Program-made: the position numbers and the translations under genes
Notes under the pieces: generated by a model
Seen by the model: the letters and a program-made list of their open reading frames with translations, nothing else
Database searches by the model: none
What the model was told of the DNA's origin: nothing
In this document: piece after piece, positions 31,809 to 38,699 of the stretch
How positions within the stretch are numbered: the stretch's first letter is position 1
Layout of the letters: each line of letters begins with the position of its first letter
Assembly (NCBI GenBank): GCA_017134815.1
Contig: CP071032.1
Span: forward strand, 3,096,001-3,160,000
Source: Lentisphaerota bacterium
GTDB taxonomy: Bacteria > Verrucomicrobiota > Lentisphaeria > Victivallales > Victivallaceae
Length of the DNA: 64,000 nt
Direction of reading: 5' to 3'

Positions 31809-33866
31809 ATGATTAAAAATATAATTAATATTGTGACCTTAATGCTGATACTGTGCAGTGTCAATGCTGGCGTTGAAGAGGAATTTAAAACAGAAGATAA
31901 AGGGCCTGTTATCAGTAATATTATTCTCAATGACGCCTCAATGCAGGAGGTTGCCCGTTTGATAGGAAATGCCACCGGTATACCCGTGATTGTCAGTCAG
32001 GAGGCGGCAGCAATAAAAGTTAATATCTTCCTGAAAAACGCCCGCTGCCTTGATATATTAAGCTCAATCTGCCGCTCCTACGGTATGTGGTATCATAAGA
32101 ATCCCCAAAACGGTATCATCCATGTGCAGACGCTTGAAGAGCTTAAAAACAATCTCCAGTTTGCGGGTGAAGATAAAGTCGAGGTTGTGCAGGTCATGTA
32201 TCCTTCCGCCATTGATCTTGGTGAAGCCTTGAAGCAGTTGTTTGTGGATCGTGTTGTCTGGATAAAGCCGGACGATGACTCGGGAAACCCCGAAGAAAAG
32301 ATTAAAGATGCTTTGAAGCGTATGGACCTCATCGGATCAAGAGGTTATTTTGACATTGCCTCCAAACAGAATATCAAAGACAGCGGCAGCGGCATCACTA
32401 TTGAACGTCCCGGAAATGATAATGATGAAAACAAAGACGATGACAAGGGGCAGGTCAATTATGATGATATTGCCAAACTGAAAAAAGCTGAAAAAAGCAA
32501 ACTGCAGAATCTCTCCGGCAGTCGACTCTTGAATGCAGTAAAGAAGCTGGCAGCCGAAAGTGTTTTGACCCGTAAACATCTCTCTCATGAACCGGGGCTG
32601 GTCTATATTGCCGCGCTGCCTGAGTCCAATTCCCTGATGTTGCGTTCAGCTGATCCTCAGGCCGTAAACCAGATAAAGGAACTGATTAACAGACTGGATA
32701 AACCGGCACCTCAGGTATTGCTTGAAGTCAAAGTGCTTTCAGTTAATCTTGATGACCAGAATGACCGGGCTATAGATTTTCTTTTTGGAGGGGGGAGTAT
32801 TTCCGGCGGCTTTGATAATGGACTTTTAACCGTTAACGGAGGCGGGCAGGTTATTTCCAGTCCATCCTCAAATCTGGTGCCGACCGGCTCCGGAATTGAT
32901 AAGAGTGCGGCTATTTTCAATTTAGTTACGGAAAACTTTAACATGCGGCTGCAGATGTTGAGAAAAGAGAAAAGAATTACTCGCCTGGCTTCACCAAATC
33001 TGCTGGTAGCGGACAATGAAGCCTCAAATATTTTTGTAGGTCAGGAAGTAACTGTAATGCAGAAGGCGCAGCAGCGGGTTATTTATACCAACTCCTCAAG
33101 TGGGGCCCAGAATCCGAATGTTTACTGGGAAATTGAAGCGCCGCGCCGTCGTATCGGCATGTCAATTCTAATCACGCCGCGGATTCATGCGGACCGGACA
33201 GTGACCATACGACTTTTGCAGGAACATTCCACTCTCGGGGGAGAGCGGCGCAATACTTTTTCGGGGAATACCGGGCAGAAAGAGGCTTCTCAAACTACTC
33301 AGGGAGCCGAGGCAAGCAAAAGCGAAAGTATGTTTTTTATTACTCAGGATATCCAGATGGAGACCCTGACCACCACTGTAGTGGCCAAGGATAGCAATAT
33401 TGTGGTTATTGGTGGTCTTATCGAGGAAGGCGTCACCAAACAAACCGAGAAGATTCCTTTTCTATGCGAAATTCCGGTACTTGGTGAGCTGTTGTTTACC
33501 AGGCTGGAAGAAGTACGGCAGCGCAGCGAAATCATTATTCTCATCCGGCCGTTTGTCCTGCTGGCACCGGGTGAAGGCAATGAAGTTTCTAAAAACTACC
33601 TGAAGCGTATGTCTCAGCACCCTTCGGCCAGATGGGATATCCCGTCGCTGGGCGTCGCATATAAAAAGGACATAGGAAAACCGCACCATATCAATCCGAA
33701 TGATCCCTGGCTGCTGCGAATGTATGACCGTATTCGCAACTGGAGTGTTGATGATATAACTTCGCCGGAGGTCGAAGACGCAGCCTGTAAATACCATCAG
33801 GACAAAAACCGGGAGAACGCCGTCGAAGAAGTAAAGGCCATACAGAACCGGGAAAAAGTTGAATGA
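31809..33866 (+). CDS. PilQ/GspD-family secretin
   Basis: A 685-residue outer-membrane channel protein. A signal peptide (IINIVTLMLILCSVNAG) precedes an N0/STN domain (about 35-110, NDASMQEVARLIGNATGIPVIV), further N domains separated by an acidic low-complexity insert (about 200-225, NDNDENKDDDKGQVNYDD), and the secretin domain at about 300-590 (PQVLLEVKVLSVNLDD, RLASPNLLVADNEASNIFVGQEVTV, IVVIGGLIEEG, KIPFLCEIPVLGELLF). It ends with about 90 residues that may bind a pilotin; the next gene is a lipoprotein. It is the exit gate for the pilus or secreted substrates. The start follows PilP-like by about 20 bases and its stop overlaps the next start. Confidence 0.92.
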   Translation: MIKNIINIVTLMLILCSVNAGVEEEFKTEDKGPVISNIILNDASMQEVARLIGNATGIPVIVSQEAAAIKVNIFLKNARCLDILSSICRSYGMWYHKNPQNGIIHVQTLEELKNNLQFAGEDKVEVVQVMYPSAIDLGEALKQLFVDRVVWIKPDDDSGNPEEKIKDALKRMDLIGSRGYFDIASKQNIKDSGSGITIERPGNDNDENKDDDKGQVNYDDIAKLKKAEKSKLQNLSGSRLLNAVKKLAAESVLTRKHLSHEPGLVYIAALPESNSLMLRSADPQAVNQIKELINRLDKPAPQVLLEVKVLSVNLDDQNDRAIDFLFGGGSISGGFDNGLLTVNGGGQVISSPSSNLVPTGSGIDKSAAIFNLVTENFNMRLQMLRKEKRITRLASPNLLVADNEASNIFVGQEVTVMQKAQQRVIYTNSSSGAQNPNVYWEIEAPRRRIGMSILITPRIHADRTVTIRLLQEHSTLGGERRNTFSGNTGQKEASQTTQGAEASKSESMFFITQDIQMETLTTTVVAKDSNIVVIGGLIEEGVTKQTEKIPFLCEIPVLGELLFTRLEEVRQRSEIIILIRPFVLLAPGEGNEVSKNYLKRMSQHPSARWDIPSLGVAYKKDIGKPHHINPNDPWLLRMYDRIRNWSVDDITSPEVEDAACKYHQDKNRENAVEEVKAIQNREKVE

Positions 33867-34480
33867 GGTATTGTTCTTTTCTGATAATTGCAGGTATATC
33901 TTTTTGCAGTTCAGGCTGTTTTTCGACTGTAGACAGTAATTCCGGAGAGCTTGCTGAATCTAAGCCGGCAGGAGCACACAGTGCGGAAAGTACATTCAGT
34001 CAGGCGATTCAACAGGAAACCCGGGGGAGATATGTAAACGCAGTGAAGCTGTTCAGCATAGTTGTTGCCGCAACAGACAGTGTTGAGCTTTTTCGGAAAG
34101 CAAACCTGGGCAAGGCCCGCTGTTTGATGCTGGATGGTAAGAATAAACTGGCGCTTGCCGCTCTGGCGCCGCTGCCGGAGACGCCGCGGCAGCTTTATGA
34201 CGCCAGAAGACTGGTTCTGGCCGCCAGAATTTTGTGTGCCATGAATCGCTGTCAAAATGCAGAGCCGCTGCTGGAAGTGGCCCTGGATAAAGACTACAAG
34301 ACGCCGCAGCAAAAGCTTCTCAAAGCTCAGGCGTTCGCATTTCTCGGCAAAGTCTATCTGAAAAATCGAAAGTCTCAACCAGCTTCAGTAGTCTTTGCCC
34401 ACGCCGCAAAACTGTATATCGAATGCGGCTATCCGGATAAGGCAAAAACTTGCATGGAAATCAATCGCTATTTACAATAA
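33863..34480 (+). CDS. Lipoprotein with TPR-like helices (pilotin candidate)
   Basis: A 205-residue protein with a lipoprotein signal peptide (FLIIAGISFCSSGC, lipobox SSGC, lipid-bearing cysteine near residue 19). The mature part from about residue 45 is all helical and repeats in TPR style (QAIQQETRGRYVNAVKLF, KANLGKARCLMLDGKNKLAL, AKLYIECGYPDKAKTCM). TPR lipoproteins such as PilF/PilW serve as pilotins that help secretins reach and assemble in the outer membrane. Position directly after the secretin gene, with a four-base overlap (ATGA), supports the same role. This is inference from architecture; sequence similarity to PilF is low. Confidence 0.7.
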   Translation: MRYCSFLIIAGISFCSSGCFSTVDSNSGELAESKPAGAHSAESTFSQAIQQETRGRYVNAVKLFSIVVAATDSVELFRKANLGKARCLMLDGKNKLALAALAPLPETPRQLYDARRLVLAARILCAMNRCQNAEPLLEVALDKDYKTPQQKLLKAQAFAFLGKVYLKNRKSQPASVVFAHAAKLYIECGYPDKAKTCMEINRYLQ

Positions 34481-34493
34481 ACAGGGGGAAGTT

Positions 34494-35564
34494 TTGTATA
34501 CAAACTACGAACAGCTAATTGATAAATTCATCAAAACTGGTGCCAGTGACCTGCACGTAACAGCTGACGAGCTGCCGTATATAAGGATTCACGGCTCTAT
34601 TGAACCCTTAGAAGGAGAGGGAACAATTACAAATGAACAATTGGCAAAAATGTCATTGGCAATGGTTGGTGAAGAAAAGTTTGCAGATTTTAAGCGGGAT
34701 CATGAGCTGGACATGGCGGTAAACTTTGGTGAAACCCGCCTCCGCCTGAACTTATATCGGCAGCAGTGCAAAATTGCCTGGGCGCTGCGGGCGCTGCCGT
34801 CAAAATTTTTCCCGTTAGACAAACTCGGTCTTCCTTTGCAGATTTGTGAGCAGGCCAGAACGCTGCAAAAGGGGCTTGTACTGGTGACCGGGGCTACCGG
34901 TTCTGGTAAGTCAACGACTCTGGCAAGTATTATAAACAGCATTAATGAAACCCGGCCTTGCCATATTTTTACTATTGAGGATCCGGTGGAGTACCGCCAT
35001 TTCAACAAAAAGGCTTTCATTTCGCAACGTGAGGTTGGTGATGATACCGTCAGTTTTCACGAAGCGTTGCGCCGTGTGCTGCGTGAAGACCCTGATGTCG
35101 TTTTGATTGGAGAAATGCGTGACCGGATCACCATGCAGGCCGCTTTGACTCTGGCCGAAACCGGACATCTGACATTTGCTACGCTGCATACTTCAGAGGC
35201 GATTCAGACGGTAACTCGAATTATCGGTTCTTTTCCGGCCAGCGAACAGGAACAGATACGCACCCAGCTGGCGACTACGCTTAATCTGATCATAAGCCAG
35301 CAGCTGGTACCGTGGGACGATAACCAGGGGCGATCGCTGGCAGCGGAAATACTGGTGGCGACTCCCGCGGTAAAAGCGATGATCAGGGAAAACAAAATAC
35401 ACCAGATATCCTCAGCCATGCAAACCGGCACTCAACTGGGCATGAATACTATGAACAAAGCTCTGGCAAATCTTTATGCACAAGGAGTCATCGGCAAAGC
35501 AACCGCGGTTCAATACAGTCTGGACAAAGAGGATTTACAAAGAACTCTCTCAGTCATAAGGTAG
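34494..35564 (+). CDS. pilT: PilT-family retraction ATPase
   Basis: A 356-residue ATPase of the PilT type, which disassembles pili and drives twitching or DNA uptake. The N-terminal PAS-like part has ASDLHVTADELPYIRIHG. The core has Walker A GATGSGKST (K139), the Asp box FTIEDPVEYRH, Walker B DPDVVLIGEMRD and the His box ETGHLTFATLHTSEA. A variant of the PilT-specific AIRNLIRE motif is seen as AVKAMIRENK. There are no zinc cysteines, unlike PilB. The start is TTG with AGGGGGAA at good spacing; upstream in-frame ATG codons would overlap the preceding gene extensively. A retraction ATPase as the last gene of the operon argues for a dynamic pilus rather than a pure type II secretion system. Confidence 0.92.
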   Translation: MYTNYEQLIDKFIKTGASDLHVTADELPYIRIHGSIEPLEGEGTITNEQLAKMSLAMVGEEKFADFKRDHELDMAVNFGETRLRLNLYRQQCKIAWALRALPSKFFPLDKLGLPLQICEQARTLQKGLVLVTGATGSGKSTTLASIINSINETRPCHIFTIEDPVEYRHFNKKAFISQREVGDDTVSFHEALRRVLREDPDVVLIGEMRDRITMQAALTLAETGHLTFATLHTSEAIQTVTRIIGSFPASEQEQIRTQLATTLNLIISQQLVPWDDNQGRSLAAEILVATPAVKAMIRENKIHQISSAMQTGTQLGMNTMNKALANLYAQGVIGKATAVQYSLDKEDLQRTLSVIR

Positions 35565-35565
35565 T

Positions 35566-35889
35566 ATCAAATCCGCTCTGCCGCCCGAGCCGGAAGACAA
35601 CTGCATGGAACGGCTTTTAGATGTGCGCCAGAATGTAAAAGTACGCGACGGCCACGAATACGAAAACTGGACCAGCCAAAGCTCCACAAACCCCCTAACG
35701 CAACAACATCGCCCCGACACGTTGCCGGATGCGGTGCCACGGTGGAACGCTGGGGCGGTACGATCGACACCGATATCCCGGCACAGCCGTGAAAGCAAAG
35801 AAAACCACCATGCTGGAAAGCGAGGCTTTTTAAATAAGTTCACAAAATTTCAAAAAGAAGCGAGCGCCGAGCCTAACACTTTCCGATAA
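35566..35889 (+). pseudogene. GC-richer coding relic just after pilT
   Basis: Starting within the last bases after the pilT stop, one forward frame reads through about 40 codons of convincing protein sequence (SALPPEPEDNCMERLLDVRQ, then VRDGHEYENWTSQ) and degrades into less protein-like sequence before a stop. Bases 35565-35800 are visibly GC-richer than both flanks. The only ATG (35605) has no ribosome-binding site. I do not recognise the family. The likeliest reading is the end of a foreign gene left by an insertion or deletion. The remaining bases up to 36008 are AT-rich without a gene. Confidence 0.35.
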
Positions 35890-36008
35890 TACTTTTTCTT
35901 TCTTTTAATTTATTTTTCAATTTTAAAAATCGTAAAACACCTCTATATTACCTTCAAACAAAAAAAGTTTCACGTTATCTTTATTATCAAAGAGAAGGGA
36001 CATATAAA

Positions 36009-36605
36009 ATGAATATCCAGTGTCCACATTGCAGTACAGGTCTTGAAATTCCGCAGGAGTATTACGGGAAAACAGTAGATTGCCCAAACTGCTCAGGTGC
36101 TATAGTCATAAAGCCTGCTATTGTTGTGCAATCACCGTCTCCACAAGCTAATAACAAAAAAGCCCTAGAATTAGAAATATTAAAAGGTGGTCATGCAATG
36201 CGATATTTTATTCCTGGAATGCTTATTTCGTTTGTAGTGGCTATTTCTATTTCTAGTGGATTTTATCTAAGCAACCCAGAGTTGGGGTTTAGTCTTGGAA
36301 TTATTTTTATAGCAATTTGTATTGGAAGAGCTGTCATAAAAAAAATATCTCATAAGTATAGAGCAACAACTCGCCGTATAATTGTAACTAATGGGATTAT
36401 CATTCACAATGTAGATGAAATAAGAATATGTGACATAAGATCAATTTCAATTCGCCGCAATATTATAAATCTTCTAACAGGTACAGCTTCTCTGCATATA
36501 GGAACCTCTGCAACTGCTGGTCATGAAATATTAATAACAAATATCTCCAGCGCCAAAAATCTTCAAAGCAAATTAAACTCATTAATTCATGAAATGGAAT
36601 CTTAA
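36009..36605 (+). CDS. Membrane protein with zinc ribbon and bacterial PH domain
   Basis: A 198-residue protein in three parts. Residues 1-30 form a zinc ribbon with paired CxxC motifs (CPHCSTGLEI, then CPNCSGAI). Residues about 65-110 hold two membrane helices (YFIPGMLISFVVAISISSGF, LGFSLGIIFIAICIG). Residues about 115-195 match the bacterial PH domain (bPH2, DUF304): YRATTRRIIVTNGIII, DEIRICDIRSISIRRN. It is probably an inner-membrane protein with a cytoplasmic PH domain, of unknown role. AGAGAAGGGA precedes the ATG. Base composition is AT-rich compared with the pilus operon, in line with a different origin. It lies 17 bases from the YfbU-like gene and may be co-transcribed with it. Confidence 0.72.
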   Translation: MNIQCPHCSTGLEIPQEYYGKTVDCPNCSGAIVIKPAIVVQSPSPQANNKKALELEILKGGHAMRYFIPGMLISFVVAISISSGFYLSNPELGFSLGIIFIAICIGRAVIKKISHKYRATTRRIIVTNGIIIHNVDEIRICDIRSISIRRNIINLLTGTASLHIGTSATAGHEILITNISSAKNLQSKLNSLIHEMES

Positions 36606-36621
36606 ATTATACGAAAACCAA

Positions 36622-37188
36622 ATGAAAGAAAACCTTACTGAACATCAGAGACTACTTCTGCAAAATCAATTTATGATTATGGAAGAACTCCAACTAACAA
36701 AAGAGCACTTAGATATAAAAGAATCCCCAAAGTATGAATATTCATTGAAAGGTTTAGAGAAAAAAACTGAAATAATGTTTGAAGGTTTTCATTCAGAAAT
36801 AGACTCAATTTTTGATCAACTATATGATGGCTTTTCATGCGAAAATGCAAAATTCGTCATTGATGTGCTTTCAATGTACAGAGCAATAATGTGGTCAACT
36901 GAAAATTTTCCTGAAGTTGAGCAGGAAGAAATCAATAAACATTCTTTCAGCAAGTTTAAAGGTTTTGACGGCAATAACGAGTGTGATTTCATGGGGTATG
37001 CCAAGTTTTTTGTTAGCGAGCAGCGCTTTGTAGAAACTCATGAGATAAGAAAAGGTATTGATGATTTCAATAGTCATATGCCCGCCATAGGCAAATATCA
37101 AAGAATGCTAAGTGTTTTCAACAATTTTGAAGGCGATCACGCTTTCGAGCTCTCAAAAGATATAGTTTTAAAAATTTTAAACGCTTGA
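36622..37188 (+). CDS. YfbU-family protein
   Basis: A 188-residue protein related to E. coli YfbU. Shared features are LTEHQRLLLQNQFMIMEEL at the start, CENAKFVIDVLSMYRAI, FKGFDGNNECDFMGYAKF and KYQRMLSVFNN near the end. The family is widespread, cytoplasmic and has no settled function. I use the ATG at 36622, because MKENLTEHQRLLL aligns with the start of E. coli YfbU, over the in-frame ATG at 36589, which would overlap the preceding gene. Neither has a clear ribosome-binding site, so coupling with the upstream gene is likely. It is somewhat longer than YfbU (164 residues) because of a longer N-terminal helix region. Confidence 0.82.
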   Translation: MKENLTEHQRLLLQNQFMIMEELQLTKEHLDIKESPKYEYSLKGLEKKTEIMFEGFHSEIDSIFDQLYDGFSCENAKFVIDVLSMYRAIMWSTENFPEVEQEEINKHSFSKFKGFDGNNECDFMGYAKFFVSEQRFVETHEIRKGIDDFNSHMPAIGKYQRMLSVFNNFEGDHAFELSKDIVLKILNA

Positions 37189-37242
37189 TTGTTTTACATG
37201 AAAGTAACCAAACTAAAAAATAAAACTTTCTCTACATTTTAA

Positions 37243-37275
37243 AAGCCCGGGGCTGAATACCAGTATCCCGGGCTT
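37243..37275. terminator. Bidirectional terminator between yfbU-like gene and hicB
   Basis: AAGCCCGGG (37243-37251) pairs perfectly with CCCGGGCTT (37267-37275) across a 15-base loop. It lies between two convergent genes; on the leftward side it is flanked by an AT-rich TTTTAAAATG stretch. Confidence 0.7.
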
Positions 37276-37282
37276 ATTGGTT

Positions 37283-37693
37283 TTAATGGTGTGTGGAAAT
37301 ATAATCCATTGCCGCTTGTTCCAGGAATGCCGAACGCTTTAAGTGATGCGATTTGGCATATGTGTCGATTTTGTTTAATTTATAACGGCTTATGGTTACA
37401 TTTATGCGTTCTTTCTGGGTTTCCGGCATTTCTACTTCGATTAATGACGGATAAACCGATTCTTCGCATTCTTTAACCGCTTTAACTACTTCGGTGCGGC
37501 TTGAAACTTCCGGGATTGGCAATTTTTCTTCTAGCATCCCTTCCAAGTGAAATTCCAATGCCTCGCGCCCTTTGCGCAAAGCCTCGTCCACGTTTTCGCC
37601 TTGAGAGATACAGCCCGGAAAATCGGGAAAAGTTACTCCGACATCGCCTTCCTCATCCACGCCGTGTAATAACGCTGTATAAACTTTTTTCAT
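37283..37693 (-). CDS. hicB: HicB-family antitoxin
   Basis: A 136-residue HicB antitoxin. The N-terminal half is the degenerate RNase H-like HicB fold (DVGVTFPDFPGCISQGENVDEAL, REALEFHLEGM). The C-terminal part is a ribbon-helix-helix DNA-binding domain (RINVTISRYKLNKIDTYAK, SAFLEQAAMDYI). HicB binds and blocks the HicA mRNA interferase and represses the operon. AGGAGA lies 6 bases upstream of the ATG. It is downstream of hicA, the usual order, but the gap of 69 bases is longer than usual and holds a tRNA T-arm-like sequence. Confidence 0.9.
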   Translation of the reverse strand: MKKVYTALLHGVDEEGDVGVTFPDFPGCISQGENVDEALRKGREALEFHLEGMLEEKLPIPEVSSRTEVVKAVKECEESVYPSLIEVEMPETQKERINVTISRYKLNKIDTYAKSHHLKRSAFLEQAAMDYISTHH

Positions 37694-37736
37694 TTTTTGT
37701 CTCCTAATTAGCTAATTCTTCACACATTTTAAGGGA

Positions 37737-37757
37737 AGGGGGGATTCGAACCCCTTT
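37737..37757 (-). other. tRNA T-arm-like relic between hicA and hicB
   Basis: Read on the minus strand the sequence gives AGGGG-TTCGAAT-CCCCC, a T-stem-loop with the invariant TTCGAAT loop. Its core GGGATTCGAACCC (37741-37753, plus strand) is identical over 13 bases to the T-arm of the tRNA-Ser at 38552-38564. No other tRNA parts surround it. It may be the 3' scar of a tRNA used as an attachment site, or chance similarity. Confidence 0.35.
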
Positions 37758-37762
37758 TCTAA

Positions 37763-37948
37763 TTACTTCCAGCCCGCCTGTTTGTAGATGCTGCTTAAAA
37801 CATCTTTGCGAAGGTCTTTAACCGGATGCTGCAAAGTAACCAGTCCCCGTTTTTCAGGATGCTTAAACTGATAATGATCCCCTCTCGTTCGGGCCACATA
37901 CCAGCCGTCCTTTTTAAGCATCTTCATGATTTGCAAAGAACTTGCCAT
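37763..37948 (-). CDS. hicA: HicA-family toxin (mRNA interferase)
   Basis: A 61-residue HicA toxin, which cleaves mRNA when free. It has the double-stranded-RNA-binding fold with the core GWYVARTRGDHYQFKHPEK and the catalytic histidine H25 in GDHYQF, followed by VTLQHPVKDLRKDVLSSI. Length is typical. AAAGGAG precedes the ATG by about 7 bases. It is the first gene of the toxin-antitoxin operon. The pair is intact as far as can be seen and lies in a patchwork region between pilT and tRNA-Ser, a common setting for such modules. Confidence 0.92.
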   Translation of the reverse strand: MASSLQIMKMLKKDGWYVARTRGDHYQFKHPEKRGLVTLQHPVKDLRKDVLSSIYKQAGWK

Positions 37949-38183
37949 TTAGTGCTCCTTTTGTTAATATCTATATTATACACACGAATACACATAAATC
38001 AAGAGCTAAAAATTAAAAGTGCGTATAAATGCGTTTTTCTCTTTTGGGACGCTCTTTTTGTTTTGCTTTGAACTTGTGACTTTCCTTTTTACTGCACTTT
38101 CCGGGACGCTTCCGCCTTTAGCAGTAGTCCTCCATTTTTGACTAGCCCTGGATTGCGGGGGCACTTTTAACAAAGGCAATTTA

Positions 38184-38378
38184 ATGCAATATATCGATAA
38201 GCTGCGGGAGCAGTTAAGGAAAACCGAAAGCCGGATTGAGGCGATTATGGATAACGGCCAGAGCTACTGCATATCCGGTTCGCATAGCGTGACCAATCCC
38301 GATCTGGAAAAGCTGTGCCGCCGCATCTACTGCTTATCCAGCTACAACATTGACAAGATAAAACCAGGATTCAATTAG
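38184..38378 (+). CDS. Phage head-tail-like small protein (possibly degraded)
   Basis: A 64-residue protein whose first 48 residues recall small phage structural proteins of the gpW/DUF6148 kind found beside portal genes: a coiled N-terminal helix (IDKLREQLRKTESRIEAI), then GQSYCISGSHSVTNPDLEKL. The expected regular C-terminal helix is replaced by a less regular end (CLSSYNIDKIKPGFN), which suggests decay. AAAGG lies upstream of the ATG. No other phage structural gene is intact nearby, so this would be a remnant of a prophage near tRNA-Ser. The family link is by eye only. Confidence 0.45.
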   Translation: MQYIDKLREQLRKTESRIEAIMDNGQSYCISGSHSVTNPDLEKLCRRIYCLSSYNIDKIKPGFN

Positions 38379-38541
38379 TTCATGTCGAGGAAGGTTAAAA
38401 TCTCGGCCAAAACTTGGCGCGGGTAAATATAAGAAAAGAGCATCGCTCTTAGCAGTGATACATAAAAAGGGGAATTAAGGAGGAATGCAAAAGTAGACTA
38501 TCAAGAATTGAGGAAATCTGTAAGTCGTTGAAAGAAAATGG
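38379..38541. other. Non-coding stretch with a small hairpin
   Basis: This gap holds a six-base hairpin (AAGAGC at 38436, GCTCTT at 38445) and a strong AAGGAGGA sequence before an ATG at about 38484 that opens only a three-codon frame. It looks like the leftover upstream region of a lost gene. Confidence 0.3.
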
Positions 38542-38628
38542 CGGAGGGAGTGGGATTCGAACCCACGGAGGCGTTAACCTCGGCGGTTTTCAAGACCGCT
38601 GCCTTAAACCAGACTCGACCATCCCTCC
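38542..38628 (-). tRNA. tRNA-Ser (anticodon UGA)
   Basis: The minus strand folds into a complete class II tRNA: acceptor stem GGAGGGA with TCCCTCC, D-arm, anticodon stem GCGGT/ACCGC with loop CTTGAAA (anticodon TGA at 38590-38592), a long variable arm typical of serine, and T-arm GTGGG-TTCGAAT-CCCAC. The discriminator base is G, as in bacterial tRNA-Ser. The CCA end is not encoded. Confidence 0.96.
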
Positions 38629-38649
38629 GGTCGATTCGTGAGAGCTTTT

Positions 38650-38686
38650 AAAATGCCCTAGAATATGAAAAATTCAAGGGCATTTT
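38650..38686 (-). terminator. Terminator after htpG
   Basis: AAAATGCCCT and AGGGCATTTT form a perfect 10-base stem. In the leftward direction it begins 14 bases after the htpG stop and ends in TTTT. Confidence 0.8.
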
Positions 38687-38699
38687 ATATGAAATTTCT

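Noticed and set aside
38484..38495. Start of a gene after the strong AAGGAGGA near 38.48 kb
   Set aside because: The ATG is followed after two codons by TAG, so no protein is made; recorded only as a likely leftover leader.
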